From the NCBI RefSeq assembly GCF_000429545.1, contig NZ_AUCB01000012.1, forward strand, positions 97,381-161,380: 64,000 nucleotides of DNA. Reading direction: 5' to 3'. The notes under the pieces are model-generated. The model had not been told where the DNA came from, did not search any database, and was given only the letters and a program-made list of their open reading frames with translations. Positions 9,260 to 16,666 of this stretch are shown here, piece after piece; the first letter of the stretch is position 1, and every line of letters starts with the position of its first letter. This DNA is from Arenibacter certesii DSM 19833 (lineage in GTDB: Bacteria > Bacteroidota > Bacteroidia > Flavobacteriales > Flavobacteriaceae). The translations under genes were made by a program, and so were the position numbers.

Positions 9260-9290
9260 TTTGTATATATTAAAATTGAATTTATATTTG
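9260..9290 (+). promoter_or_regulatory. tRNA-Phe promoter
   Basis: A perfect match to the Bacteroidetes sigma-ABfr consensus: TTTG at 9260-9263, a 19-nt spacer, then TATATTTG at 9283-9290. It sits 18 nt before the tRNA. Confidence 0.85.
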
Positions 9291-9308
9291 CACCCGCTAA
9301 CAGCAATT

Positions 9309-9381
9309 GGTGCCTTAGCTCAGTTGGTAGAGCAATGGACTGAAAATCCATGTGTCCCTGGTTCGATTCCTGGAGGCACCA
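9309..9381 (+). tRNA. tRNA-Phe (anticodon GAA)
   Basis: A complete 73-nt cloverleaf: acceptor stem GGTGCCT/AGGCACC, D-arm with AGCTCAGTTGGTAGAGC, and anticodon stem ATGGA/TCCAT enclosing CTGAAAA with anticodon GAA. The T-arm is CCTGGTTCGATTCCTGG and the discriminator is A. The 3' CCA is not fully encoded (ACCT follows). It has its own promoter and terminator. Confidence 0.97.
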
Positions 9382-9385
9382 CCTC

Positions 9386-9415
9386 AAAAGCCCTTGATTT
9401 TCAAGGGCTTTTTTT
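9386..9415 (+). terminator. Rho-independent terminator after tRNA-Phe
   Basis: A 10-bp stem AAGCCCTTGA / TCAAGGGCTT with a TTT loop, followed directly by a T-run (9409-9415). It lies 5 nt past the tRNA 3' end. Confidence 0.92.
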
Positions 9416-9563
9416 ATTTCCGCCTTTTTCTTTACTAATTTAATGGGTTTTATTCAATTTAAATCGAAAGATTTGGCAGAACATGCACTTAACTCACTCT
9501 TTAGTAGTGGGACGCATATCTAATATCTTTCTATCAATGCAATATCATTATAACGCCGTAAAA

Positions 9564-9599
9564 TTGGTATATGTAATGATCGTAGGTTTAGTATATTTG
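9564..9599 (+). promoter_or_regulatory. Candidate promoter of the arsenosugar-type cluster
   Basis: TATATTTG at 9592-9599 matches the -7 box exactly. TTGG at 9564-9567 approximates the -33 TTTG at about the right distance. The box ends about 20 nt before the rhodanese ATG at 9621. It supports choosing 9621 over the upstream ATG at 9483, which would lie before this promoter. Confidence 0.55.
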
Positions 9600-9620
9600 T
9601 TGATTGACACAGACCTTACA

Positions 9621-10043
9621 ATGAAAATTTTATTACCCCTTGTTGCATTCTTTCTTTGCTTTCTTAACAGCCATGGTCAGCAGGACATAGAAAACACCCT
9701 GCAAAAATTAAATAATCACAGTGTCCCCTATATCACAACCGATGAACTAAATCTCCAATCTCAATTCACCCTGTTAGATGCTAGAGAAAAACAAGAGTAT
9801 GCCGTAAGCAAACTACCAGGAGCAGTCAGGATAGGGTATACTAATTTTAACCCGACTAATATCCAGACCATAATCCCAGATAAAAACACCCCTATTGTAG
9901 TGTATTGCTCCATTGGAGTAAGATCCGAGAAAATCGGTGAAGAACTGATTAAATTAGGATATACCCAAGTACTAAATTTATATGGCGGCATCTTCGATTG
10001 GAAAAATAAAGGCTACCTAGTATACAATTCCAAAGGTCAATAA
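9621..10043 (+). CDS. Exported rhodanese-like domain protein
   Basis: A 140-residue protein. It has a signal peptide ('MKILLPLVAFFLCFLNSHGQ') and a single rhodanese domain with 'LLDAREKQEYAVSKLPGA' and the active-site loop 'VVYCSIGVRSEKI' (catalytic Cys). Single-domain rhodaneses carry persulfide sulfur. An exported one beside an arsenic methyltransferase could supply or remove thiol groups on arsenicals, but that is inference. The frame is open from 9483, but the signal peptide and promoter position favour 9621. It is the first gene of the cluster that continues through 14273. Confidence 0.9.
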   Translation: MKILLPLVAFFLCFLNSHGQQDIENTLQKLNNHSVPYITTDELNLQSQFTLLDAREKQEYAVSKLPGAVRIGYTNFNPTNIQTIIPDKNTPIVVYCSIGVRSEKIGEELIKLGYTQVLNLYGGIFDWKNKGYLVYNSKGQ

Positions 10044-10189
10044 ACCGACAGCATACATGCTTTTAATAAACACTGGGGAAAACTACTGACCAATGGAGAG
10101 AAAGCATATAATAAAGATTCACGCCATAGCGCTAAGAAATCTTCTTCTTAGTCACATTCATCAAACTAATCTAGAAAATACGCTACCCT

Positions 10190-10801
10190 ATGTTAAATCG
10201 TAAAAACCTACTTTTAATTTTCACCCGTAATCCTATCTTGGGCAAATGCAAAACAAGGCTAGCCGCTAGTATTGGTGATAAAAATGCATTGGATATTTAC
10301 AAATTCCTACTTTTACATACCCAAAACATAACCAAAGACTTAAACGTTGATAAATGGGTATGCTACTCCGATTACATTGGTGAAGACGATATCTGGAATT
10401 CTACTCATTATACAAAAAAATTGCAGCATGGAATAGATTTGGGAGAACGGATGGCCAATGCTTTTAAGGATGGTTTTGAAGAGGGCTATGAAAAGATCAT
10501 AGTTATTGGAAGCGATATGTATGACTTGGATCAAAAGGAAATTAATGCGGCTTTCAACGCCTTTGACACTCATGATTACGTAGTAGGTCCTGCTTTAGAC
10601 GGCGGCTATTACTTATTGGGAATGAAAAAACTTATGCCCCAATTATTTAAGGGCAAGACCTGGGGAACAGATACCGTACTAAACAACACATTAGAACATT
10701 TACGAGATGAAAAGTTTTTTCTGTTATCCCCTAAAAATGACATCGACCACTATGACGACATAAAAGACATAGCAGTGTTTAAACCTTTTTTAAAAAAATA
10801 A
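10190..10801 (+). CDS. TIGR04282-type (CofC-like, DUF2064) arsenosugar-associated glycosyltransferase
   Basis: A 203-residue nucleotide-transferase/glycosyltransferase-A fold. It has the N-terminal 'LLLIFTRNPILGKCKTRLA' signature, 'VIGSDMYDLDQKEINAAF' and 'YVVGPALDGGYYLLGM'. The family (DUF2064) is named in databases for co-occurrence with arsenosugar genes, and its exact reaction is not established. It probably handles a nucleotide-activated sugar or alcohol. It is 2 nt upstream of the phosphorylase region, so the two are co-transcribed. Confidence 0.88.
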   Translation: MLNRKNLLLIFTRNPILGKCKTRLAASIGDKNALDIYKFLLLHTQNITKDLNVDKWVCYSDYIGEDDIWNSTHYTKKLQHGIDLGERMANAFKDGFEEGYEKIIVIGSDMYDLDQKEINAAFNAFDTHDYVVGPALDGGYYLLGMKKLMPQLFKGKTWGTDTVLNNTLEHLRDEKFFLLSPKNDIDHYDDIKDIAVFKPFLKK

Positions 10802-10809
10802 TAGTGTAT

Positions 10810-11625
10810 ATGACAAGCAAACAATTAAACGAATCCGTAGAATATCTTATTGAAAAAGGATTCGACAAACCCGAAATTGGGGTGGTTCTAGGAACAGGAT
10901 TAGGAAAATTGGCCGAGGATATTGAAAGTCCCATTGAAGCCTTCTACAACCACATTCCCTATTTTCCACTGGCCACTGTAGAATTCCATGCAGGAAAATT
11001 GATTTATGGAATTTTAGAGGATAAAAAAGTGGTGGTTATGCAAGGGAGATTCCATCTCTATGAGGGATACGACCTAGTGGATGTTACCTACCCAATTAGA
11101 GTAATGCAACGCTTGGGTATTAAGAAACTTTTTATCTCCAACGCAGCCGGCGCCATAAATTTAAATTACAAAAAAGGCGAGATTATGCTCCTTGAAGATC
11201 ATATCAATTTGCAGGGAGGATCACCTTTAGCTTTTAAAAACGTGGGGGAATTTGGCAATCGATTTACGGATATGAGTGAACCCTATGATCCTGAGATGCG
11301 TCAAAAACTTATAAAAATAGCAGAGCAAGAAAAGATAACCCTTCGCCAAGGTGTTTACGTTTCCGTTCTAGGTCCTCAACTGGAAACTAAAGCGGAATAC
11401 CGAATGTTAAAAATGATGGGAGCAGATGCGGTAGGCATGAGCACCGTACCTGAAGTTATTGTTGCCAACCATTTAAAATTGCCCGTGGTTGCCGTCTCCG
11501 TACTGACAGACGAATGCGATCCTGAGAAATTACAACCGGTAAACATTGCCGAAATTATTGAGATTGCCGCTAACACAGAACCTAAAATGATAAAGTTGTT
11601 CCGTGAATTAATAAAGGAAATCTAG
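10810..11625 (+). CDS. Purine nucleoside phosphorylase
   Basis: A 271-residue PNP/MTAP-superfamily trimeric-type phosphorylase. It shows 'GVVLGTGLGKLAEDI', 'VMQGRFHLYEGYDL', 'LFISNAAGAIN' and 'GADAVGMSTVPEVIVANH' with its phosphate- and purine-binding residues. It cleaves purine nucleosides with phosphate to base plus ribose-1-phosphate. I start at ATG 10810; a GTG at 10804 is in frame. In this cluster it could strip adenine from a 5'-substituted deoxyadenosine intermediate of arsenosugar synthesis (inference), or it may simply salvage purines. Confidence 0.93.
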   Translation: MTSKQLNESVEYLIEKGFDKPEIGVVLGTGLGKLAEDIESPIEAFYNHIPYFPLATVEFHAGKLIYGILEDKKVVVMQGRFHLYEGYDLVDVTYPIRVMQRLGIKKLFISNAAGAINLNYKKGEIMLLEDHINLQGGSPLAFKNVGEFGNRFTDMSEPYDPEMRQKLIKIAEQEKITLRQGVYVSVLGPQLETKAEYRMLKMMGADAVGMSTVPEVIVANHLKLPVVAVSVLTDECDPEKLQPVNIAEIIEIAANTEPKMIKLFRELIKEI

Positions 11626-11795
11626 ATAGTATTGAGTATTCAGATGGGTGTGTGTTCCTGATATAGGTTGACGCTAAAACAATAAATATTCCTGATTACG
11701 AAAGCTTTTAAAAGTAATAACGACAAATAAATTGATGAAATAAACTACGGTGTAGAGCAATAGCTCTCTAACCGTTAACCCCTAATACTATTCCC

Positions 11796-12761
11796 ATGAG
11801 CTATTTAAATGCAACGAATGAATTATATAAGGAAGCCGCATTAACCCCAGATGTGGGGCTTTGCTGCACTACCAACCCTACATGGCAATTCCCAGGACTT
11901 TCCATCCCCAAAATAATGCAAGAAATGAATTATGGATGTGGGAGTACTATTTCGCCACAAGACCTTACCAATAACCCAAAAGTCCTTTATGTAGGTGTTG
12001 GTGGAGGCATGGAGTTACTTCAGTTCGCGTACTTCTCTAGACAAGTAGAAGGTGTTATTGGCGTAGATATTGTAGATGAAATGCTTGAAGCATCTCGTAA
12101 AAACTTTGAAGTAGCAGAAAAAGAAAATCCGTGGTTTAAAAGCGAATTTGTAAACCTCCTTAAAGGGGATGCGCTAAACCTACCTATTCCAAATGCAAGC
12201 ATAGATGTAGCGGCACAAAACTGCCTCTTCAACATATTTAAAGCCGAAGATTTAAAGAAAGCAGTTTCCGAAATGTACCGGGTTTTAAAACCACACGGTC
12301 GGTTAGTAATGAGCGACCCTATTTGTGAGCAGCCCATGAACGATACCCTTAGGAACGATGATCGCCTACGCGCTCTTTGCCTAAGTGGGAGCATTCCACT
12401 AAAAGAATATGTAAAAGTACTTACCGATGCTGGCTTTGGAACCATCGAAATTAGAGCTAGAAAATCGTACCGAGTGCTATCTCCAAACCATTATCCTACA
12501 GACGAACTCATTTTTATTGAGTCCATTGAAATTGCCGCTATAAAAGATCCAGTGCCAAAGGACGGACCTTGTATTTTTACAGGAAAGACCGCTATATACT
12601 ATGGTGATGAGGAATATTTTGATGATAAAGATGGTCATGTATTAATGCAAAATCAGCCCCTAGCAGTTTGTGATAAAACAGCCGCTGCGCTACAAAAGAG
12701 CAATGCAGAAATACATATAAGCGAAAGCACTTTTCATTATAATGGAGGCGGATGTTGCTAA
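11796..12761 (+). CDS. arsM: Arsenosugar-type arsenite S-adenosylmethionine methyltransferase
   Basis: A 321-residue class I methyltransferase with SAM motif I 'VLYVGVGGGMELLQ' and acidic loop 'VIGVDIVDEML'. Cysteines lie where ArsM enzymes bind As(III): C48 (YGCGS), C143 (QNCLF) and C195 (RALCLS). There are also C23-C24 ('GLCCTT'), C177 and a terminal GGGCC. ArsM methylates trivalent arsenic. The divergent N-terminus and Cys-Cys tail are typical of the form found in arsenosugar clusters. A 170-bp gap separates it from PNP; no arsS gene is present there or nearby. Confidence 0.93.
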   Translation: MSYLNATNELYKEAALTPDVGLCCTTNPTWQFPGLSIPKIMQEMNYGCGSTISPQDLTNNPKVLYVGVGGGMELLQFAYFSRQVEGVIGVDIVDEMLEASRKNFEVAEKENPWFKSEFVNLLKGDALNLPIPNASIDVAAQNCLFNIFKAEDLKKAVSEMYRVLKPHGRLVMSDPICEQPMNDTLRNDDRLRALCLSGSIPLKEYVKVLTDAGFGTIEIRARKSYRVLSPNHYPTDELIFIESIEIAAIKDPVPKDGPCIFTGKTAIYYGDEEYFDDKDGHVLMQNQPLAVCDKTAAALQKSNAEIHISESTFHYNGGGCC

Positions 12762-12823
12762 TGTTTTAGAAATAGATATGTAGTAGCCCTATCGATCGCT
12801 AAAATAAGGGTTAATCTTAAATT

Positions 12824-13579
12824 ATGTTACGTAAAACCACTTTTGTCTTATTGCTATTAATTGTAAATGGACTTTCCATAAATGCGACCAACGGGTCGGT
12901 TTTAGGAAATATCCACACGGGTCCAAAGATGCAATTAAATCATTCACTTTGGGATAGCTTACTACAGAAGCATGTGGACAAAAGTGGTAACGTAAATTAT
13001 AAAAGCTTCAAAAAAGACCAAGCCATCCTTGTACAGTATTTAGGCTATTTAAGAAACAATAAACCTACGGAAGGCGCTAACCGCCAAGAGCAATTAGCCT
13101 ATTACATTAATCTTTACAATGCGGTCACCGTAAGTCTTATTTTGGATAATTACCCACTAAAGAGCATAAAAGACATAAAAAATCCTTGGGGACTGAAAAT
13201 TGTAGCTATCGGGCACCAAGAAATTTCCCTAGGAGACCTAGAACATAAAATATTGCGCAAAATGAACGATCCCCGTATTCATTTTGCCATTAATTGCGCT
13301 TCCTATTCGTGTCCAAAATTACTAAACCAAGCCTTTACATCGTCTAACTTAGAAGCACTTCTAGAGCAAACTGCAGTAGACTTTATAAATGATAAGCAAC
13401 GCAATACACTAGATAACAATGAGGCTTCCCTTTCCGCAGTTTTTAAATGGTTTAAAAAAGATTTCACTAAAGAAGGTTCCTTAGTTGAATATATTAATAA
13501 ATACGCAAGGATAAAGCTAGATTCCAATACTAGAATTAAATATTCAACCTACAACTGGGCACTAAATGAAGCTAAATAA
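12824..13579 (+). CDS. Exported DUF547-family protein
   Basis: A 251-residue protein with a signal peptide ('MLRKTTFVLLLLIVNGLS') and a DUF547 domain. Characteristic strings are 'YYINLYNAVTVSLIL' and 'IHFAINCASYSCPKL', with paired Cys and a preceding His. Such residues have suggested a cysteine-protease-like fold for this domain, but the activity is unknown. It overlaps the next glycosyltransferase gene by 14 nt, so the two are translationally coupled. Its recurrent pairing with TIGR04283 glycosyltransferases is my recollection, not tested here. Confidence 0.88.
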   Translation: MLRKTTFVLLLLIVNGLSINATNGSVLGNIHTGPKMQLNHSLWDSLLQKHVDKSGNVNYKSFKKDQAILVQYLGYLRNNKPTEGANRQEQLAYYINLYNAVTVSLILDNYPLKSIKDIKNPWGLKIVAIGHQEISLGDLEHKILRKMNDPRIHFAINCASYSCPKLLNQAFTSSNLEALLEQTAVDFINDKQRNTLDNNEASLSAVFKWFKKDFTKEGSLVEYINKYARIKLDSNTRIKYSTYNWALNEAK

Positions 13580-14273
13580 GCACTACAGCATTAGTATCAT
13601 TATCCCAGTTTTTAATGAGGCCCCAAATATTAAAAGGCTTCTAAAATATCTTCGAGAAAATAGCATCACCCAAACAGTTAAAGAAGTTATTGTAGTAGAT
13701 GGTGGCAGCACCGACCAAACCGTTACTATCTCCCAAAACGAGGGTGCCACAGTGTTACTATCAGATAAAGGCCGCGCCAAACAAATGAACCTAGGGGCAC
13801 TACATGCTTTAGGAGACATTCTTTACTTTCTGCATGCCGACACCTTTCCCCCTAAAGGTTACGATGAATTTATTCTAAACGCCATCAACAAAGGTTTTAA
13901 AGCAGGCTGTTTCAGGATGAAATTTGATACCTCCAAAAAATTCCTACAATTTTTCGCTTGGTTTAGTAGAATAAACCACAAATTATGTCGCGGTGGCGAT
14001 CAATCTTTATTTGTTAAAAATAACCTCTTTCGAAAAATACAGGGGTATAGTGAGGCTTATATTATTTATGAAGACACCGAATTTATTAGCCGCCTATATC
14101 AAAATACAAAGTTCACGGTATTACCTCAATTTGTAATCACTTCGGCAAGAAAATATGAGGAACTTGGATCAGTGAGATTACAATATCATTTTGGAATGAT
14201 TCATCTGCAAAGCCTTCTTGGCTTGGACCCAGACCAGTTATACAACTACTACAAAAAACATATTGCAAGTTAA
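13566..14273 (+). CDS. TIGR04283-type (MftF-like) arsenosugar-associated family 2 glycosyltransferase
   Basis: A 235-residue GT-A enzyme: 'ISIIIPVFNEAPNIKRLL', nucleotide-binding 'VIVVDGGSTDQTV' and a 'FLHADTFPPKGYDEF' motif replacing the classic DxD. The catalytic region is followed by 'GGDQSLFV' and 'YIIYEDTEFISRLY'. It is assigned to the arsenosugar-associated family by these signatures and by location beside ArsM and the CofC-like transferase. The acceptor and donor are unknown. It is the last plus-strand gene of this cluster segment; its stop is within 5 nt of the convergent amidase gene. Confidence 0.9.
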   Translation: MKLNKHYSISIIIPVFNEAPNIKRLLKYLRENSITQTVKEVIVVDGGSTDQTVTISQNEGATVLLSDKGRAKQMNLGALHALGDILYFLHADTFPPKGYDEFILNAINKGFKAGCFRMKFDTSKKFLQFFAWFSRINHKLCRGGDQSLFVKNNLFRKIQGYSEAYIIYEDTEFISRLYQNTKFTVLPQFVITSARKYEELGSVRLQYHFGMIHLQSLLGLDPDQLYNYYKKHIAS

Positions 14274-14277
14274 CCTC

Positions 14278-15345
14278 TTAACGCGACTTTCTGGTGCGAT
14301 CCAAAATAATCCCTTCAGAAATCCAATTTGCAACGGCCTGCCTATTATTAGGATCTAAAATTCGTCTCTGATCTTTTTTGTTCCTTATATTACCCACTTC
14401 TATATAAGCCATAGCCGGCAAAGTATTCTTAACCATGTACAAGCCACTACGATCACCAAAAGTGCCTTCGTAAACTCTATTGGGCTGATATTTCCTGTAT
14501 TTATTTAAGAATGTTTCATGGATACTCTCTGCCAAGTGTTTTCCATTTATACTCTTTTCATGATGGTAGAAAAACACATCTATATTTTGCCCTTTGCTTC
14601 TACTATCTACATGGGTTACGATCAATCGCTGATATTTACCCTTATTTTTCAGGTAAAGCTTATTCACTATATCTACCCTTTGCCTTAATCTCTGTAATTG
14701 GTTTAAGGGAATCTCTTGGCTGGGATAGACTACTTCATCCCTATCTACCTCTAAAACTCCATAATCCCTAATTCCATCATTGGGATCTTGGATTATTATA
14801 TAAGTCTCGGCACCATGACTCATTAGCTCTTTGGCCAATCTTAGGGTAATATCATATGCATACTCGTCTTCAGCAATCATTTTCCCCTTATAAGTAGCCA
14901 CTGCTCCAGGATCTGGACCACCATTCCCAGAAACCAAATAATACACCGCCCCATTTAGTTTGTTACTTTTTACTGGCACCAAAGTGTGCTCTTTTCCAAA
15001 CAAACTTTCCTCTACTACCTGAGGCATCTTTTTTATTTCGGTAGTGTTCTCCTGAACAGAATCGGCTACCATTACAGAGTCTACAACAACAGGTGGCAGA
15101 ATATATTCCCTGCCCTGAAAAAGATGAATACTATCCCATAAATTGTCTTTGTTAAGAGCAATAAAATGCCCGTAATGCTTTGCCGGGCTCAATCCTTGTT
15201 TTCTAAGAAGGGAATATATTCCATCTCCTTTCTCTGCAACGACTGTCTTTAAGGATGTTTGTGAATATCCAGAAAGTATCATTAATCCAAGCAAGCAGAA
15301 TAATAGGTATGTTTTTTTGTTCAACACTAGTGTAATTTTAAACAA
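14278..15345 (-). CDS. N-acetylmuramoyl-L-alanine amidase-like protein with altered metal ligand
   Basis: A 355-residue exported protein. It has a signal peptide, a LysM-like segment (about residues 33-85, 'VVAEKGDGIYSLLRKQG') and an Amidase_3 fold (about 134-350) with 'GAVATYKGKMIAEDEYAYDI', 'LIVTHVDSRSKGQ' and 'MAYIEVGNIRN'. Amidase_3 enzymes cut the amide between MurNAc and the stem peptide. The usual GHGG, whose His is the first zinc ligand, reads GNGG here (Asn141, codon AAT). The protein may be inactive, may use another ligand, or may be a peptidoglycan-binding regulator. Confidence 0.85.
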   Translation of the reverse strand: MFKITLVLNKKTYLLFCLLGLMILSGYSQTSLKTVVAEKGDGIYSLLRKQGLSPAKHYGHFIALNKDNLWDSIHLFQGREYILPPVVVDSVMVADSVQENTTEIKKMPQVVEESLFGKEHTLVPVKSNKLNGAVYYLVSGNGGPDPGAVATYKGKMIAEDEYAYDITLRLAKELMSHGAETYIIIQDPNDGIRDYGVLEVDRDEVVYPSQEIPLNQLQRLRQRVDIVNKLYLKNKGKYQRLIVTHVDSRSKGQNIDVFFYHHEKSINGKHLAESIHETFLNKYRKYQPNRVYEGTFGDRSGLYMVKNTLPAMAYIEVGNIRNKKDQRRILDPNNRQAVANWISEGIILDRTRKSR

Positions 15346-15477
15346 ATGTTATCAAAAATTCTGCCGAATTCCAATACAGTTAGGAGGGCATTAACATTTA
15401 TGCATCATTGTTCTATAAAATTATAACAGCATTGGATTAAGGCTGTCCCCCTAATACATTATCATCACGACACCAAA

Positions 15478-16485
15478 CTAAGATGTTCTTTTATAAAAAT
15501 TCTTAATCACTTCTTGTGCCGGTTTGTTTTGTGGGGTAAATCGGTTATCCATAGGTCCACCTGATCTTTCATGATCTATAAACCATTTCCAGACAAAGCC
15601 TCCCGCAAACCATTCTTCGCTCCAGAACTCCTCAAAAATAGCTTGGGTAGCATTCACTTGGGCTTCCAGATTAACATCATCCTGACTATGGTCTACCAAC
15701 CAGGGTTTTTTAGCCGTATAATTATTACTTCTATAACCATATTCCGTAAACAAGACTGGCTTATCCTTGGCTACAGACAAAAACCTGATCTCCTCTTTAT
15801 GTTGCTGCCAGCCTTGTCGCAACTCCGCTACCGTTGGTGTTTTTTGGTCCGATAAGGGGAAGTAAGCATCTATCCCAATAAAATCTAACTGCTCCCAAAA
15901 AGGAACTCTGCCATATTCGTCCCAATTAGCAGCATAGGTCAGTTTCCCTCCGTACACACCCCTTATCTTTTTTATTAGGGACATCCAATAAGCAGGACGG
16001 TGTTTTACAAATTGCTCCAATTCCGTTCCTATACAAAAAGCATCGGCTTTGGTTTCCTGCGCAAGGGAAGCATAGGCCATAATAAATTTCTCATAGGAAG
16101 ATTCCAAAGCTTTCCATTTCTGTTCGGAATCCATTTTCAGATTTCCAGTAAACTCTCCCCTAGAAATCCAAATTTGTGGTTTCAACATCACCTTTAATCC
16201 GTTTTCATGTAACAAATCCACGTATTGCCTCGCCCCTGTGCGGGTTTCACCAAACCACTGCCTAGAAGTATTAAAAATTATTTCAGGTGAATCCTTATCC
16301 CTTATAAATCCAAAAGGCATTATAGCCGCACATTTAGCATGTATTTCTCGTACGGCATCTACATCTTTTTGCGTCACTGGGTTGTGAGAAGCAACAAAAC
16401 TCACCCCATTCAATTTTTCTTGTTGAGGGCTGTCTGCACACCCCACCAAGAACAAACTTATAACAAAGCCCCAAAACTGTTTCAT
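15478..16485 (-). CDS. Glycoside hydrolase family 113-like lipoprotein
   Basis: A 335-residue protein with a lipoprotein signal ('MKQFWGFVISLFLVGC') and a TIM-barrel resembling GH113/GTA-like hydrolases. The likely catalytic acids are in 'AFCIGTELEQF' (acid/base Glu) and 'VLFTEYGYRS' (nucleophile Glu). Substrate-side aromatics appear in 'YAANWDEYGRVPFWEQLDFIG' and 'FVWKWFIDHERSGG'. Known GH113 members are beta-mannanases, so a mannan- or glycan-trimming role at the cell surface or periplasm is plausible but unproven. It stands alone, with >100 bp on each side. Confidence 0.83.
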   Translation of the reverse strand: MKQFWGFVISLFLVGCADSPQQEKLNGVSFVASHNPVTQKDVDAVREIHAKCAAIMPFGFIRDKDSPEIIFNTSRQWFGETRTGARQYVDLLHENGLKVMLKPQIWISRGEFTGNLKMDSEQKWKALESSYEKFIMAYASLAQETKADAFCIGTELEQFVKHRPAYWMSLIKKIRGVYGGKLTYAANWDEYGRVPFWEQLDFIGIDAYFPLSDQKTPTVAELRQGWQQHKEEIRFLSVAKDKPVLFTEYGYRSNNYTAKKPWLVDHSQDDVNLEAQVNATQAIFEEFWSEEWFAGGFVWKWFIDHERSGGPMDNRFTPQNKPAQEVIKNFYKRTS

Positions 16486-16666
16486 TCAGAAAGATTTACG
16501 CCTCAATTTAAGATATTCATGGCTGATTAAAAAATACATCTTCCGAGCATTTAATTCCTTTATCCGTACATTTGAGTTATACCTATAATTAAATCTATTC
16601 TAAATTAGAATTATTATTTTAAGTTTTATCAATTAAGTCCGACTTAGCCTACACAACCATTTATCT

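Noticed and set aside
9208..9387. N-terminal extension of the pantothenate kinase frame to 9387
   Set aside because: It runs through the tRNA-Phe gene and its promoter, and the conserved CoaX sequence begins exactly at the ATG at 9207.
9261..9443. 60- to 66-residue ORFs across the tRNA-Phe gene
   Set aside because: They read through the tRNA, its promoter and terminator; chance frames.
9483..9620. Longer start for the rhodanese gene at 9483
   Set aside because: The added residues precede a clear signal peptide and would start before the candidate promoter; 9621 is the better start.
11626..11795. Possible remnant of arsS between PNP and arsM
   Set aside because: The 170-bp gap has no CxxxCxxC radical-SAM motif or protein-like frame; only a weak 5-bp hairpin (AGAGC/GCTCT) is present.
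12020..12445. 141-residue ORF antisense to arsM
   Set aside because: Composition is that of a reverse-strand shadow, and arsM is supported by SAM and Cys motifs.
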